A DNA stretch of 64,000 nt from Pseudoxanthomonas kalamensis DSM 18571. GTDB lineage: Bacteria > Pseudomonadota > Gammaproteobacteria > Xanthomonadales > Xanthomonadaceae. The notes under the pieces are model-generated. The model ran no database searches and had not been told where the DNA came from. It saw only the letters and a program-made list of their open reading frames with translations. The translations under genes and the position numbers were made by a program. Of this stretch, positions 1 through 10,000 are shown piece after piece; the stretch's first letter is position 1; each line of letters starts with the position of its first letter. The stretch spans positions 124,001 to 188,000 of the forward strand of contig NZ_PDWQ01000005.1 of NCBI RefSeq assembly GCF_010211745.1, in the 5' to 3' direction.

Positions 1-132
1 GCGACCGCGGCTGACCAGGCGCTCGAAACGCCGGCGTTCGCCATTGGAGAACTCCAGATCCATGCGTTCGATCCGGTACGGACCGGCATCGACCTCGTTG
101 ACGCCATGGATGACCGGAAGCCTGCGGCTCAT
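1..132 (-). CDS. nudE: ADP compounds hydrolase NudE, N-terminal part only
   Basis: Only the first 44 codons lie in the window; the gene runs off the left edge. NudE is a Nudix hydrolase that cleaves ADP-ribose, Ap3A and NADH-type dinucleotides. The visible N-terminus, with MDLEFSNGERRRFERL, matches the start of the family, where E. coli NudE has VDLEFSNGVRRVYER. The Nudix box itself is outside the window, so catalytic residues cannot be checked. The gene is divergent from bioA with 74 bp between the starts. Confidence 0.75.
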   Translation of the reverse strand, partial: MSRRLPVIHGVNEVDAGPYRIERMDLEFSNGERRRFERLVSRGR

Positions 133-206
133 GCGCCCGTGTCCATGCGGCGGCGGCGCGCGGCCGATATGATGGAAAGATCGTCTGCAAGGATCATGCG
201 CCGAGC

Positions 207-1610
207 ATGCTATCAGAGCCCACCCCGATTCCCGAGTCCGACCACGCGCGGCAATGGCGCGCGCGCGACCTGGCCGTGCTGTGGCACCCGTGCACGCAGA
301 TGCGCGAACACCTGTCCGAAACCCTGCCGCTGGTGCCGATCGCGCGCGGCGACGGCGCCTGGCTGGTTGGCCAGGACGGTCGCCGCTATCTGGATGCGGT
401 CAGCAGCTGGTGGACCAACCTGTTTGGCCACGCCGAGCCGCGCATCGCTGCCGCCATCGCCCGCCAGGCCGGCACCCTGGAACAGGTGATCCTGGCCGGC
501 TTCGGCCATCCGCCGGCGATCGAACTGGCCGAGCGCCTGCTGGCGGTCGCCCCACGACAGGCGGGTCGCGCGCCGCTGGCCAAGGTGTTCTACGCCGACA
601 ACGGTTCGGCTGGGGTCGAAGTGGCGCTGAAAATGGCCTTCCACTGGTTCCACAACCGCGGCGAGCCGCGGCGTACCCGCTTCATTGCGCTGGAAAACGG
701 CTACCACGGCGAAACCCTCGGTGCGCTGGCGGTCGGCGACATCCCGTTGTATCGGCAGGTCTACGCACCACTGATGGGTCAGGCGCTGTTCGCGCCCTCG
801 CCCGACGCCTATCTGGCCGCTGCCGGCGAAACCGCCGAGCAGCGTGCGCTGCGCGCCGCTGATGCTCTGGCCGACCTGCTGGACCGCCACGCCGGCGAAG
901 TCTGCGCACTGATCCTGGAGCCGCTGCTGCAATGTGCCGGCGGCATGCGCATGCATCATCCGGTCTACCTGCGCCGCGCACGCGAACTGTGCGATGCGCA
1001 CGGCGTGTTCCTGATCGCCGACGAGATCGCCACCGGCTTCGGTCGCACCGGCAGCCTGTTCGCCTGCGAGCAGGCTGGCGTCATGCCCGACCTGATGTGT
1101 GTCTCGAAAGGGCTGACCGGCGGCTTCCTGCCGCTGGCGGCGGTGCTGGCCACCCAGTCCATCTACGATGCCTTCCTCGACGACTCGCGCGAGCGCGCCT
1201 TCCTGCATTCGCACAGCTACACCGGCAACCCGCTGGCCTGCGCGGCGGCATTGGCCTCGCTGTCGATCTTCGCCGAGGACGACGTGATCGCCAACAACCG
1301 CGAGCGCGCCGCGACGATGGCGCGACTGGCCGAACCGCTGCGCGCGCACCCGCACATGGCCGACCTGCGCCAGACCGGGATGGTGCTGGCCTTCGAACTG
1401 ACCCGTGGCGGCGACAAGGCCACGCCGTTCCCGGCTGCCGCGCAGGTCGGCCTGAAGGCCTATCGTGCCGCGCTGCAACGCGGCGTGGTGCTGCGCCCGC
1501 TTGGCAACGTGCTGTACTGGATGCCGCCGTACTGCATCGACGACGAGCAACTGCAGTTGCTGGCCGAAGTCACCCGCGCCGCGATCGACGAGGCCTGCGC
1601 ATGCGCCTGA
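207..1610 (+). CDS. bioA: Adenosylmethionine-8-amino-7-oxononanoate aminotransferase BioA
   Basis: This 467-residue class III aminotransferase transfers an amino group from S-adenosylmethionine to KAPA, giving DAPA in biotin synthesis; it is cytosolic and PLP-dependent. The N-terminal LWHPCTQM and SSWWTNLFGH blocks are diagnostic for BioA within class III. The DEIATGFGRTG block and the PLP lysine K301 in VSKGLTGG are intact, and the length is usual for the family. The stop overlaps the start of rsmE by 10 bases, so the two are probably co-transcribed. No other biotin gene is in the window. Confidence 0.95.
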   Translation: MLSEPTPIPESDHARQWRARDLAVLWHPCTQMREHLSETLPLVPIARGDGAWLVGQDGRRYLDAVSSWWTNLFGHAEPRIAAAIARQAGTLEQVILAGFGHPPAIELAERLLAVAPRQAGRAPLAKVFYADNGSAGVEVALKMAFHWFHNRGEPRRTRFIALENGYHGETLGALAVGDIPLYRQVYAPLMGQALFAPSPDAYLAAAGETAEQRALRAADALADLLDRHAGEVCALILEPLLQCAGGMRMHHPVYLRRARELCDAHGVFLIADEIATGFGRTGSLFACEQAGVMPDLMCVSKGLTGGFLPLAAVLATQSIYDAFLDDSRERAFLHSHSYTGNPLACAAALASLSIFAEDDVIANNRERAATMARLAEPLRAHPHMADLRQTGMVLAFELTRGGDKATPFPAAAQVGLKAYRAALQRGVVLRPLGNVLYWMPPYCIDDEQLQLLAEVTRAAIDEACACA

Positions 1611-2329
1611 CCCGCTGCCACGTCGAAGTGCCGCTGGCGGTCGGGCAGACACTGACCCTGCCCGAGACCGCCGCCACCCATCTGGTCCGGGTGCTGCGCC
1701 TGCGCGCGGGCGACGACTGCGTGCTGTTCAACGGCGACGGCCATGACTATGCCGCGCGCCTGCAATCGGTGGACAAGCGCGCGGTGGTCGTCGAAGTGCT
1801 GGCGCGCACGCCGGTGCCGCGCGAATCGCCGCTGCGCATCACCCTGCTGCAAGGCGTGGCTCGCGGCGAGAAGATGGACCTGATCCTGCAGAAGACGACC
1901 GAACTCGGCGTGACGGCCATCGTGCCGGTACTGGCCGAACGCACCGAGGTGAAGCTGGACGCCGCACGCACCGCCAAGCGGATGCAGCACTGGCGCAGCG
2001 TGCTGGTTTCGGCCTGCGAACAGAGCGGGCGGGCGACGATACCGGCGCTGGCCGAACCGCAGCCGCTGGTCACGGCCGCCGCCATCCAGGCGACGTTGAA
2101 GCTGGTCCTGGACCCGGAGGGCGAATACACACTGGCGGACCTGCCAGTCCCGGAACCGGCCGAGGTCGCGATCGCCATCGGCCCGGAAGGCGGCTGGTCA
2201 CCGCGCGACCGGCAGGCTCTGGTCGAGGCCGGCTTCATGGGGTTGCGGCTTGGGCCGCGCGTGCTGCGCACGGAAACAGCGGGACTGGCGACGATCGCCG
2301 CCCTGCAATCGCGATTCGGCGATTTCTAG
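1601..2329 (+). CDS. rsmE: 16S rRNA (uracil-1498-N3)-methyltransferase RsmE
   Basis: This 242-residue SPOUT-family enzyme methylates N3 of U1498 in 16S rRNA. An N-terminal PUA-like RNA-binding segment (about 1-70) is followed by a knotted SAM-binding domain. The latter has LQGVARGEKMDLILQKTTEL near 85, IGPEGGWS near 190, and the LRTETA motif at the C-terminus, all typical of RsmE. The ATG lies inside the end of bioA (10-base overlap), implying translational coupling. It converges on chpC with only five bases between the stops. Confidence 0.95.
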   Translation: MRLTRCHVEVPLAVGQTLTLPETAATHLVRVLRLRAGDDCVLFNGDGHDYAARLQSVDKRAVVVEVLARTPVPRESPLRITLLQGVARGEKMDLILQKTTELGVTAIVPVLAERTEVKLDAARTAKRMQHWRSVLVSACEQSGRATIPALAEPQPLVTAAAIQATLKLVLDPEGEYTLADLPVPEPAEVAIAIGPEGGWSPRDRQALVEAGFMGLRLGPRVLRTETAGLATIAALQSRFGDF

Positions 2330-2334
2330 ACGGC

Positions 2335-2805
2335 TCAGGCCGCCTCGGCCAGCGCCTGGCCGACCATCGTCTCCAGCTTTTCCAGATCGGGCAGCAGGGC
2401 CTGGTCGTCGCCCAGCAGTACGCGCATCTGCACGCACTCGGGCAGGGTTTCCTCGCTGGCGTCGGCCAGCAGTCCATCGCGTGGCACCGAGATCAGGCGC
2501 GGGAATGACGGCGTCAACAAAGCCAGATACGGCATGCCCTCGCCGCCGGCGAGAGTCTTCAGCACCACGATCTTGCTGTTGGCGGCCACCCCTTCCTCGT
2601 CCAGCCCGGACAACCGCGAGAACGCCACCAGCGGCACCTCCCAGCCGTGCCAGTCGATCCGTCCCGGCAGCCAGTGCGGCGCATTGGCGATCACCTCGAC
2701 CGGAACCCGCGCCAGCACTTCGGCCACGGTGGCGTTGGGCAGCAGCAACCGCTGGTCGGCCACCTGCACCAGTACCCCGCGGATTTCGTCGTTGGAATGG
2801 GCCAT
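2335..2805 (-). CDS. chpC: CheW-like accessory protein ChpC of the Pil-Chp system
   Basis: This 156-residue CheW-domain protein is the last gene of the leftward pil-chp operon and starts 10 bp after chpB stops. CheW-like proteins couple a chemoreceptor to the CheA-type kinase. The sequence has the expected beta-rich layout: VLVQVADQRLLLPNATVAEVL near the N-terminus, then PGRIDWHGWEVPLVAFSRL where classical CheW has an RG-rich loop. Position rather than motif separates it from PilI. It is presumed to link alternative receptors to ChpA, as proposed for Pseudomonas ChpC. Confidence 0.85.
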   Translation of the reverse strand: MAHSNDEIRGVLVQVADQRLLLPNATVAEVLARVPVEVIANAPHWLPGRIDWHGWEVPLVAFSRLSGLDEEGVAANSKIVVLKTLAGGEGMPYLALLTPSFPRLISVPRDGLLADASEETLPECVQMRVLLGDDQALLPDLEKLETMVGQALAEAA

Positions 2806-2815
2806 CAGTACATCC

Positions 2816-4069
2816 TCAGCCGTAGCAGTATTCGATCAGCCGGGTCGCCAGCTCGACCGGCGACCCCAGTTCGCCACCGCGTGCGGCCAGCGCACGCGAC
2901 GCGGCCGGGTCGTAACAGCCCTGGGTGGCCTGCCCGGCAACCAGGGCACCGCGCGACTTCAACTCGACCGCCGCCTCGACGCCGCCGGTCTCGCTGCCGC
3001 TCAGCAGCAGCAATGCGCTGTGTTCGGCCGGCAGCGCGGCGATCAGTTCGGCGGTCGAGGACGGGCCTTCGCGGAAGCCGATCACGCCGTCCTTAGCCTG
3101 CACACCGACCTCGGGCAGCACGTAGACATGGCCCGGTTTGGCGGTTTCACCGGCTACCGCCAGCAGGACCGGCATGTCGGATACGCGTTCAAGCTGCTTG
3201 ATCAGATTGTCGTAGCGACCGCCGTCCAGCCGCATCTGCAGCAGCACCGGCAACGGGAAGTCCGAAGGCAGTTCGGCCAGCAACTTGCGCACCGCATCGG
3301 GTCCACCGATGCCGGCCGACAACAGCACCGCGCCGCGAACCGTGGCGGCGGCAGAACTTTCGCCTTCCAGCGATTCCAGCTCCAGGGCCAGACCGCCACT
3401 GCCGGTCTGCGCGGGCGCCGGCGTTTCGGCGACGGCTTCGACCGCGGGCAACTCCGGCGGCAACGGAGGTGGCAGCGGAGCGGCAGGTTCATCAGGGGCT
3501 TCATCCGGAACTTCTTCCAGGCTTAACTCCCATTTCGGCGCCTGCACCGCCGGGGCCGCTTTCGGCTCCGTGGCGAAAGCGCCGCGCGGCAGGTCGTCGG
3601 CATTGCCTCGCGCTTCCTGCAGGTACGGCGCCAGTTCCGCACCTTCATGGCGTTGCGAAGGCGTCTGCGGCCGCCCCGGTTCCAGCGCCTGCTGGGCATC
3701 GCTCTCGCCGCCCGGCGGCAGCACGTCGCCATGTCCGGACAGCTTGGCCGCCAGATGCCGCGCCCAGCGCTGAACCGCCCATCCTTCGCGGCTGGCAGCC
3801 AGTTCGGCATCATCGTAGATCACCGTGATCGACGGATCGCTCAGCACCGCGTCCAGCGCCTCCAGACCGTCCTCGACCGCCGGCTCCAGCGCCACCAGCA
3901 CGGCTTCCGGCGCGGCGGCGCGCAACACTTCCAGGTCGATCGCCTCCGGCGCCGCCTGCAGCACCGGGCTGATGCCCGCACCGCTCAACGCCTGCTGCAG
4001 CTTGTCGCGCGCCTTGCCCTCGCGCGCCAGCAGGATGACGCGCTTGGCGGAAACCTCATTCGCGGACAC
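2816..4069 (-). CDS. chpB: ChpB-like CheB homologue, probably catalytically inactive
   Basis: This 417-residue protein occupies the ChpB (receptor methylesterase) position. Its C-terminal half (about 215-417) aligns with CheB: SAGIGGPDAVRKLL against the GASTGG nucleophile loop, PGHVYVLPEVGV against PGHAYIAPGD, and LLSGSETGG against LTGMGNDG. By that alignment the catalytic Ser, His and Asp become Gly, Arg and Gly. The N-terminal receiver-like segment has Ala where the phosphorylated Asp should be. A proline/alanine-rich linker (about 120-215) joins the halves. It starts with GTG, overlapping the end of chpA by 14 bases. The fold and position are well supported; enzymatic activity is unlikely. 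Confidence 0.85.
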   Translation of the reverse strand: MSANEVSAKRVILLAREGKARDKLQQALSGAGISPVLQAAPEAIDLEVLRAAAPEAVLVALEPAVEDGLEALDAVLSDPSITVIYDDAELAASREGWAVQRWARHLAAKLSGHGDVLPPGGESDAQQALEPGRPQTPSQRHEGAELAPYLQEARGNADDLPRGAFATEPKAAPAVQAPKWELSLEEVPDEAPDEPAAPLPPPLPPELPAVEAVAETPAPAQTGSGGLALELESLEGESSAAATVRGAVLLSAGIGGPDAVRKLLAELPSDFPLPVLLQMRLDGGRYDNLIKQLERVSDMPVLLAVAGETAKPGHVYVLPEVGVQAKDGVIGFREGPSSTAELIAALPAEHSALLLLSGSETGGVEAAVELKSRGALVAGQATQGCYDPAASRALAARGGELGSPVELATRLIEYCYG

Positions 4070-7000
4070 GGGCGATCCCCAACAGGTCGTAGACGTTGCG
4101 CATCAGATCCAGCTCCTGGTACGGCTTGCCCATGTAGCGTTGCACGCCGATCTCGAATGCGCGCTGGCGATGCTTTTCGCCGCTGCGCGAAGTGATCATC
4201 ACGATCGGCACGTCGCGATAACGCGGATCGGCGCGCATCGCCGTGGCCAGCTCGTAGCCGTCCATGCGCGGCATCTCGATGTCCAGCAGCATCAGGTCCG
4301 GGATGTGTTCTTCCAGCTTCTCCAGCGCCTCGACGCCATCGCGCGCGGCCACCACTTCCAGGTTGTGGCGTTCCAGCACGCGGCCTGTGACCTTGCGCAT
4401 GGTCAGCGAGTCGTCGACCACCATCACCAGCGGCACGCGGCGCTGTTCCGGCGCCGGCGTCGTGTCTTCCGGCAGCGAGGGATTGCTGATGTAGCGGCGC
4501 ACCAGCGGCGCGGCGTCGAGAATGACCACGACCTGGCCGTCGCCGGTGATGGTGGCGCCGTAGATGCCCGGGATCGACGCGATCTGCGGCCCGACCGGCT
4601 TGACCACGATTTCGCGGTTGCCCAGCACCTGATCGACCGCCACCGCGGCGCGCAGGTCGCCGGCCCGCACCAGCAGCAGCGGAATCTGCGGCTGCCCTTC
4701 GGCCTTGGCCGGGACTTGCCCGACCAGCGCGCCGAGGTCGTGCAGCGCGTACTCCTCGCCGCCGTAGACGTAGCTGCCGCCTTCGGCCTCGAAACGCTCG
4801 CGGGCGATCCGGCCGATGCCGCCGACCGCCGCCACCGGCACCGCGAACTGGGTTTCGCCAATCTGCACGAACACCGCCTGGGTCACCGCCAGCGTCTGCG
4901 GCAGGCGCAGGGTGAAGGCGGTGCCCTTGCCGGCGACCGAATCGATGTCCAGCGAACCGCCCAGCTGGCGCACTTCGCTGTAGACCACATCCATGCCGAC
5001 GCCGCGGCCGGCCAGCTGGCTGACCTTCTCGGAGGTGCTGAAGCCCGGTTCCAGGATCAGCCGCTCCAGTTCGCCGTCGGACAGCGACGCATCCTTGGCG
5101 ATCAGTCCGCGGCGCAGGGCCTGGTTGCGGATCGCCGCATGATCGATGCCGGCGCCGTCGTCGGACACCTGCAGCACCATTTCCGAACCTTCTCGGCGCA
5201 GGGCGATCTTCACCGTGCCCTCGTCGCCCTTGCCGACCTTGCGCCGCGCGCGCGGCTGCTCCAGGCCGTGGGCGATGGCGTTGCGCAGCAGGTGTTCCAG
5301 CGGCGCGACCATGCGCTCGAGCACGTTGCGGTCGAGTTCGCCGTGCGTGCCTTCCAGTTCCAGCCGCGCCTGCTTGCCGGTATCGCGCGCCGCCTGGCGC
5401 ACCACCCGACGCAAACGCGGCACCAGGCTTTCGAACGGCACCATGCGCGCGCGCATCAGGCCGTCCTGCAGTTCCGAACTCACCCGCGACTGCTGTTGCA
5501 GCAGACTGTCGTACTGGCGCGACAGGTCGTCCAGCACGCCCTGCAGGCCGGTCAGGTCGGCGGCCGACTCGGCCAGCGCGCGGCTGAGCTGTTGCAGGGT
5601 GGAGAAGCGGTCCAGTTCCAGCGGATCGAAGGCCGGATCGCGCTGGTCCTGTTCGCGCTGATAGCGAGCGACGATCTGCGCCTCGGTCTCCAGATCCAGG
5701 CGCCGCAACTGGTCGTGCAGACGGGTATTGGTGCGGTCCAGTTCGGCCATCGCGCCGCGGAACGCGCCCATCTGCTGTTCCAGGCGCGAACGGTAGATCG
5801 CCACTTCGCCGGCATGGTTGACCAGCCGGTCGAGCAGTTCGGCGCGCACCCGCACCTGTTCCTGCGGATTGGCGGCGAACAGTTCCTCGACCTGGGTGAA
5901 TTCGACCTCGACCGGCGCCGACAGCGGCGCCAGTTCGACCACCGCCGTCGCGGCCGCCTCGTCCGACGCCGCGGTCCCGGCAGCCGTGCCGGTGGATGTG
6001 CCCTGCGCGCGCGCGACCACCTCGGCGATCAGCGCTTCCGGCAGTTCCATCGCACGCTGCGCTTCGGCATCGGCCAGCATCGCGTGCAGACGGTCGAAGC
6101 CGCGCTCCAGCAGGCCGATATCGTCGGCGCCCAGTTCGATGCGCTGGCCGGCCGCCTGTTCAAGCAGCGATTCGATGGCGTGGCCAAGATCGCCAGCCTC
6201 CATCAGCCCGGCCATGCGCGCACCGCCCTTCAGCGTATGCAGATCGCGCTGCAGGCCGCCGATCAGGGCAAGATCGGTCGGCGTTTCGCGCAACCGCGCC
6301 AGCAGGCCGTCGGAATGGTCGAGCAGGTCGCGACCTTCCTCGATGAAGATTTCCACCAGTTCCGGATCGTAATCGGAAGCGCTCGGTTGCGATTCCTGTT
6401 CGCCGGCCATTGCGGCGGTTTCCACTTCCGCCACGACCGGTTCCTCGGCAGGCGCTTCGACAGGCTCCTGCACCGGTTCCGCTTCCACCTCCGGCTCGAA
6501 CGGCGCTTCGACCGCTTCCGCTTCGGCAGCGGCGTCATCCGGCGTTTCGACGGCGATATCCTCGACACCCGCCTCCAGTTCGACCACTTCGTCTGCCGGC
6601 GGCGCTTGCGGAACCGGCGCTTCCGGAATCTGTTCCTCCAGAACCACTTCGTCCGGTATCATGGATTCCGAAGTTTCATCGGACTCGGCCATGGCTTCGA
6701 CGACCGGCTCGAATGGGATCCCGGTGTCGGCATCCTCCACCACCTCCGGCTCGGTGGCGGACGCTTCCGCCACGGGGATTTCGTCGATCGCGACTGCCGA
6801 TTCTTCCGCGATTTCTTCTGCGACCTCTTCCGCGATTTCTGCTGTGGCCTCGGCCGGCGTTTCGACATCCACGGCTTCGGTCGGCACATCGATGTCCGTG
6901 ACCGCTTCCGTTTCTGCCGGCGCTTCAACCTCGACCGGTGCTTCGCCACCGGCGTCGTTCGTGGTCAGACCGTTGACGATGCCTTCGGCGGTTGCCTCGG

Positions 7001-10000
7001 CCAGCGGCGTCCTGGCAAGCGGCACGTAGGTCAGGTCGATGTTGAAGTAATCGCTTGCCACCGGCGCCGGGGATTCATCCTCCATCCCGGAAGCCACAAT
7101 GGTTTCATCGTCGATGATGATGGCATCTTCATCGTCGGCAAACGTCTCGTCCGCATCGGACAACACGATTTCGTCATCGGTTTCGACTTCGACTTCGAAT
7201 TCCAGCGCACCCTCGTCGTCGAGCGCCTGCGGCGGCTGGATGGCCGGCAGGTCCTCGGCGTAGGTTTCCCGCGCCGCATCGCCATCCATCACGATCATCG
7301 CCGGAGACGGCGGCGGCGGCAGGCTGTCGCGCAATGCGGACAGGCGTTCGGCCAGTTCGTTAAACGCGGGAATCCGCGGCGATTCGGCCTGCAACGCGGC
7401 CAGCGTGCGACGAATGGCCTGCTCGCCATCGGCGACCGCGGTCACTGCCGCCTCGGGCACGGTTTCGCCGGCGGCCAGCAACCGCTTCAGATAGCCTTCG
7501 GCTGCGCCGGTGACCGCCGTGATTTCCGGCACGTCGGCCATGGCGAAGGCGCCGTTCATGGTGTGGAACGCGCGCACCAGTGCATCGTCGGCCGTGGGCG
7601 ACGCCTGTTCGGCACGCTGCAGCCAGCCACGCACGGTTTCCAGGTGGGTGCCGACTTCGGTTTCCAGGATCTCGCGCAGCACCGCGTCCACTTCGGCCGG
7701 CGTGCCTTCGGTTTCGGACGGGAACCCGGCGGCGGAAAGCGCGTCGGCCTCCTGCGCCTGCTCCATCGCTTCCTCGGCCGCCTTGTCCAGCACCGCCATC
7801 GCCGGCGTGTAGTACACGTCCTCGCCGGCGGCGACCTGGTCGGCCAAGTCCTGCAGGGCGGGCAGATCGCTCTCGACCGCGCCTTGCCCGCGCAATGCGG
7901 CATTCAGCTCCGGCAACACCTCGGTCGCCTTGTCGACCACCGCCACCACCGCGGCCGAGGGCGGACGCGTGCCGTCCAGCACACGGTTGAGCATGTTCTC
8001 GACTTTCCAGCTGAACTCGCCCAGCGCGACCGCGCCGACCAACCGCCCGCTTCCCTTCAGGGTGTGGAACACGCGGCGGATGGTGCGCAGCCGCTCCATG
8101 TCCTCGGGCGCTTCCCGCCACAGCGGCACCAGCTGACCGAGGTTGTCGAGTTCTTCGTCGAACTCCTCCAGGAAGACCGCGCGGATCTCGTCGTCGACAT
8201 CGCCGTTGCTGAAGTCGAAGCCTCCGACCGCGGGGGCGGATGCTTCCTCGACCACCGGCGCCGGCGCTTCGACCGCGACATCCGCAACGGTCGCGAAATC
8301 TTCTTCCGACGCGGCATCGTCGAGCGACAGCCGCGTATCGGCCGCCGGTTCGCTCGTCGGCATGCGCAGGGCATCGTCCTCGAACTGCAATGGCTCGAGC
8401 GAAATGGTGGAAGTTTCTTCCGCGGCTTCGACTTCATCGCCGGTTCCGGCCTCGACCTCGACCTCGACCTCGTCTTCGACCACGACCGGCGGCGCGTCGG
8501 CAACCACGATTTCTGCGCCACCCTGCGGCAGCGGCCAGTAATGCAGGCTTTCCAGGCTGCTGCGGGTGATGTCGAGGATTTCGTCCACGTTCGGACGGCG
8601 GTCGCGCAGCGCTTCGAGGAAATATTCCAGGCTGGCCATCGCATCGGCCAGCGTGTCCAGTTGTGGCCCGCCCGGCACCCGGCGCTTGTCGATCAGTTCG
8701 GTCGCGACGTAACGGCGCACGCCTTCGACGTAATCGCCGGCCTGCTCCATGTCGAGCATGCGCAGCGCACCGGACACTTCGTCCAGCAGGCGCGGCACTT
8801 CGCTCAGTTCGGTATGGTCCCAGTTGGTCTCGATGAAGGCCACGAAGCCTTCGCGGGCGGCGGCGAAGTTGCGGATCGCCTCCTGCGCCAGCGCCTCGAC
8901 CGTGCGCCGCGATTCCAGCACGCGCGGGTCCTCGGCCTGGGCGACGTCGCCGGCGCCTAGGTTGGCGACCTGGTCGTCCAGGGTGGCGTCGACGTAGAGC
9001 AACGCGCCGGCGATGTCGAGCAGGGCGTTCTCGTCGGCCGGACGCACGCCGCGGACCAGTTCGTCGAGGGCATCGCGCTGCTGCATGACCACGGTGCGCG
9101 CCATGCCCAGGCCCATCATGCCCAGGGTGTCGGCCACCCCGGCCAGTTCGCCGACCTGGGCCTGCAGCGCCGTCACCGGCGCGCCGGTCCGCAGGTGCAG
9201 GTCCAGCGCGTCCTTGACCCGCAGCAGTTCTTCCTTGATCGCGCCGCCGACCGTGTCCAGCAGGGCGCGGTTGCGGCCGCTGATGCTGCTGCGGGCGTGG
9301 TCGATCTCGGCCTCGCTCGGCGCGGCCGCTTCCAGCTGGAACGCTTCGCGCAGCGCATCCAGCGACGGGTGCTGCGCCGGGCTGCGGCTGATCTGGTAGA
9401 GGAACTGGCGGGTGATTTCCTGCGGCGAAGCGCCGGGGCCGCTTTCGCCGCCCGGCAGCGACGGCCGGGTGGCGCGACCGACGCCGGCGAAATGGCCGCG
9501 CAGGGCTTCGCTGGCCGGCAGTGCGCCGGCGCCGATGGCCTCGGCGGCGGCCGACGCCACCCACAGCATGCGCCGCAACGGCAGCGCGTCGGTCGCGGCC
9601 AGCAGTTCGCCCAGCGCCGAAGACAGGTCGGCGGGATCGGCCGGCGCGCCGTCCTCCGGCCAGCCGGCCAGCGCCCGCTCCAGATGCGCATGCGCCTGCG
9701 CTTGGCGCGATTCGCGCTCGATCGTGGGCACCCCGAACGGGGTCGGCAGGGTTTCCGGCAACGGCCGGTCGAGGTCGGGCGCGAACAGCACGCTTTCGCT
9801 GATGCCGGGCGCGCCGCGCGCCGCGCGGATTTCGTTCAGCAGCGGCAGCAGCACGATCGGAATATCGCGATGACCGCTCTGCAGGCGTTCCAGGTAATCG
9901 GGCAGCAGCACCATGCCGCGCATCAGCGTGGCGCAGGCCTCGTCGCGGTCCTGGGCCGTGCCGGCTTCCAGTACCTCGGCCAGCAGTTCGAGTTCCTCGG

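Noticed and set aside
213-1652. 479-codon minus-strand frame opposite bioA
   Set aside because: The plus strand encodes a full, conserved BioA; the minus translation is compositionally biased and matches nothing.
3825-8960. 1711-codon open frame on the plus strand opposite chpA
   Set aside because: It is the antisense of a well-supported chpA gene; its translation is low-complexity His/Arg/Gln/Leu-rich and has no recognisable domain. High GC keeps such frames open.
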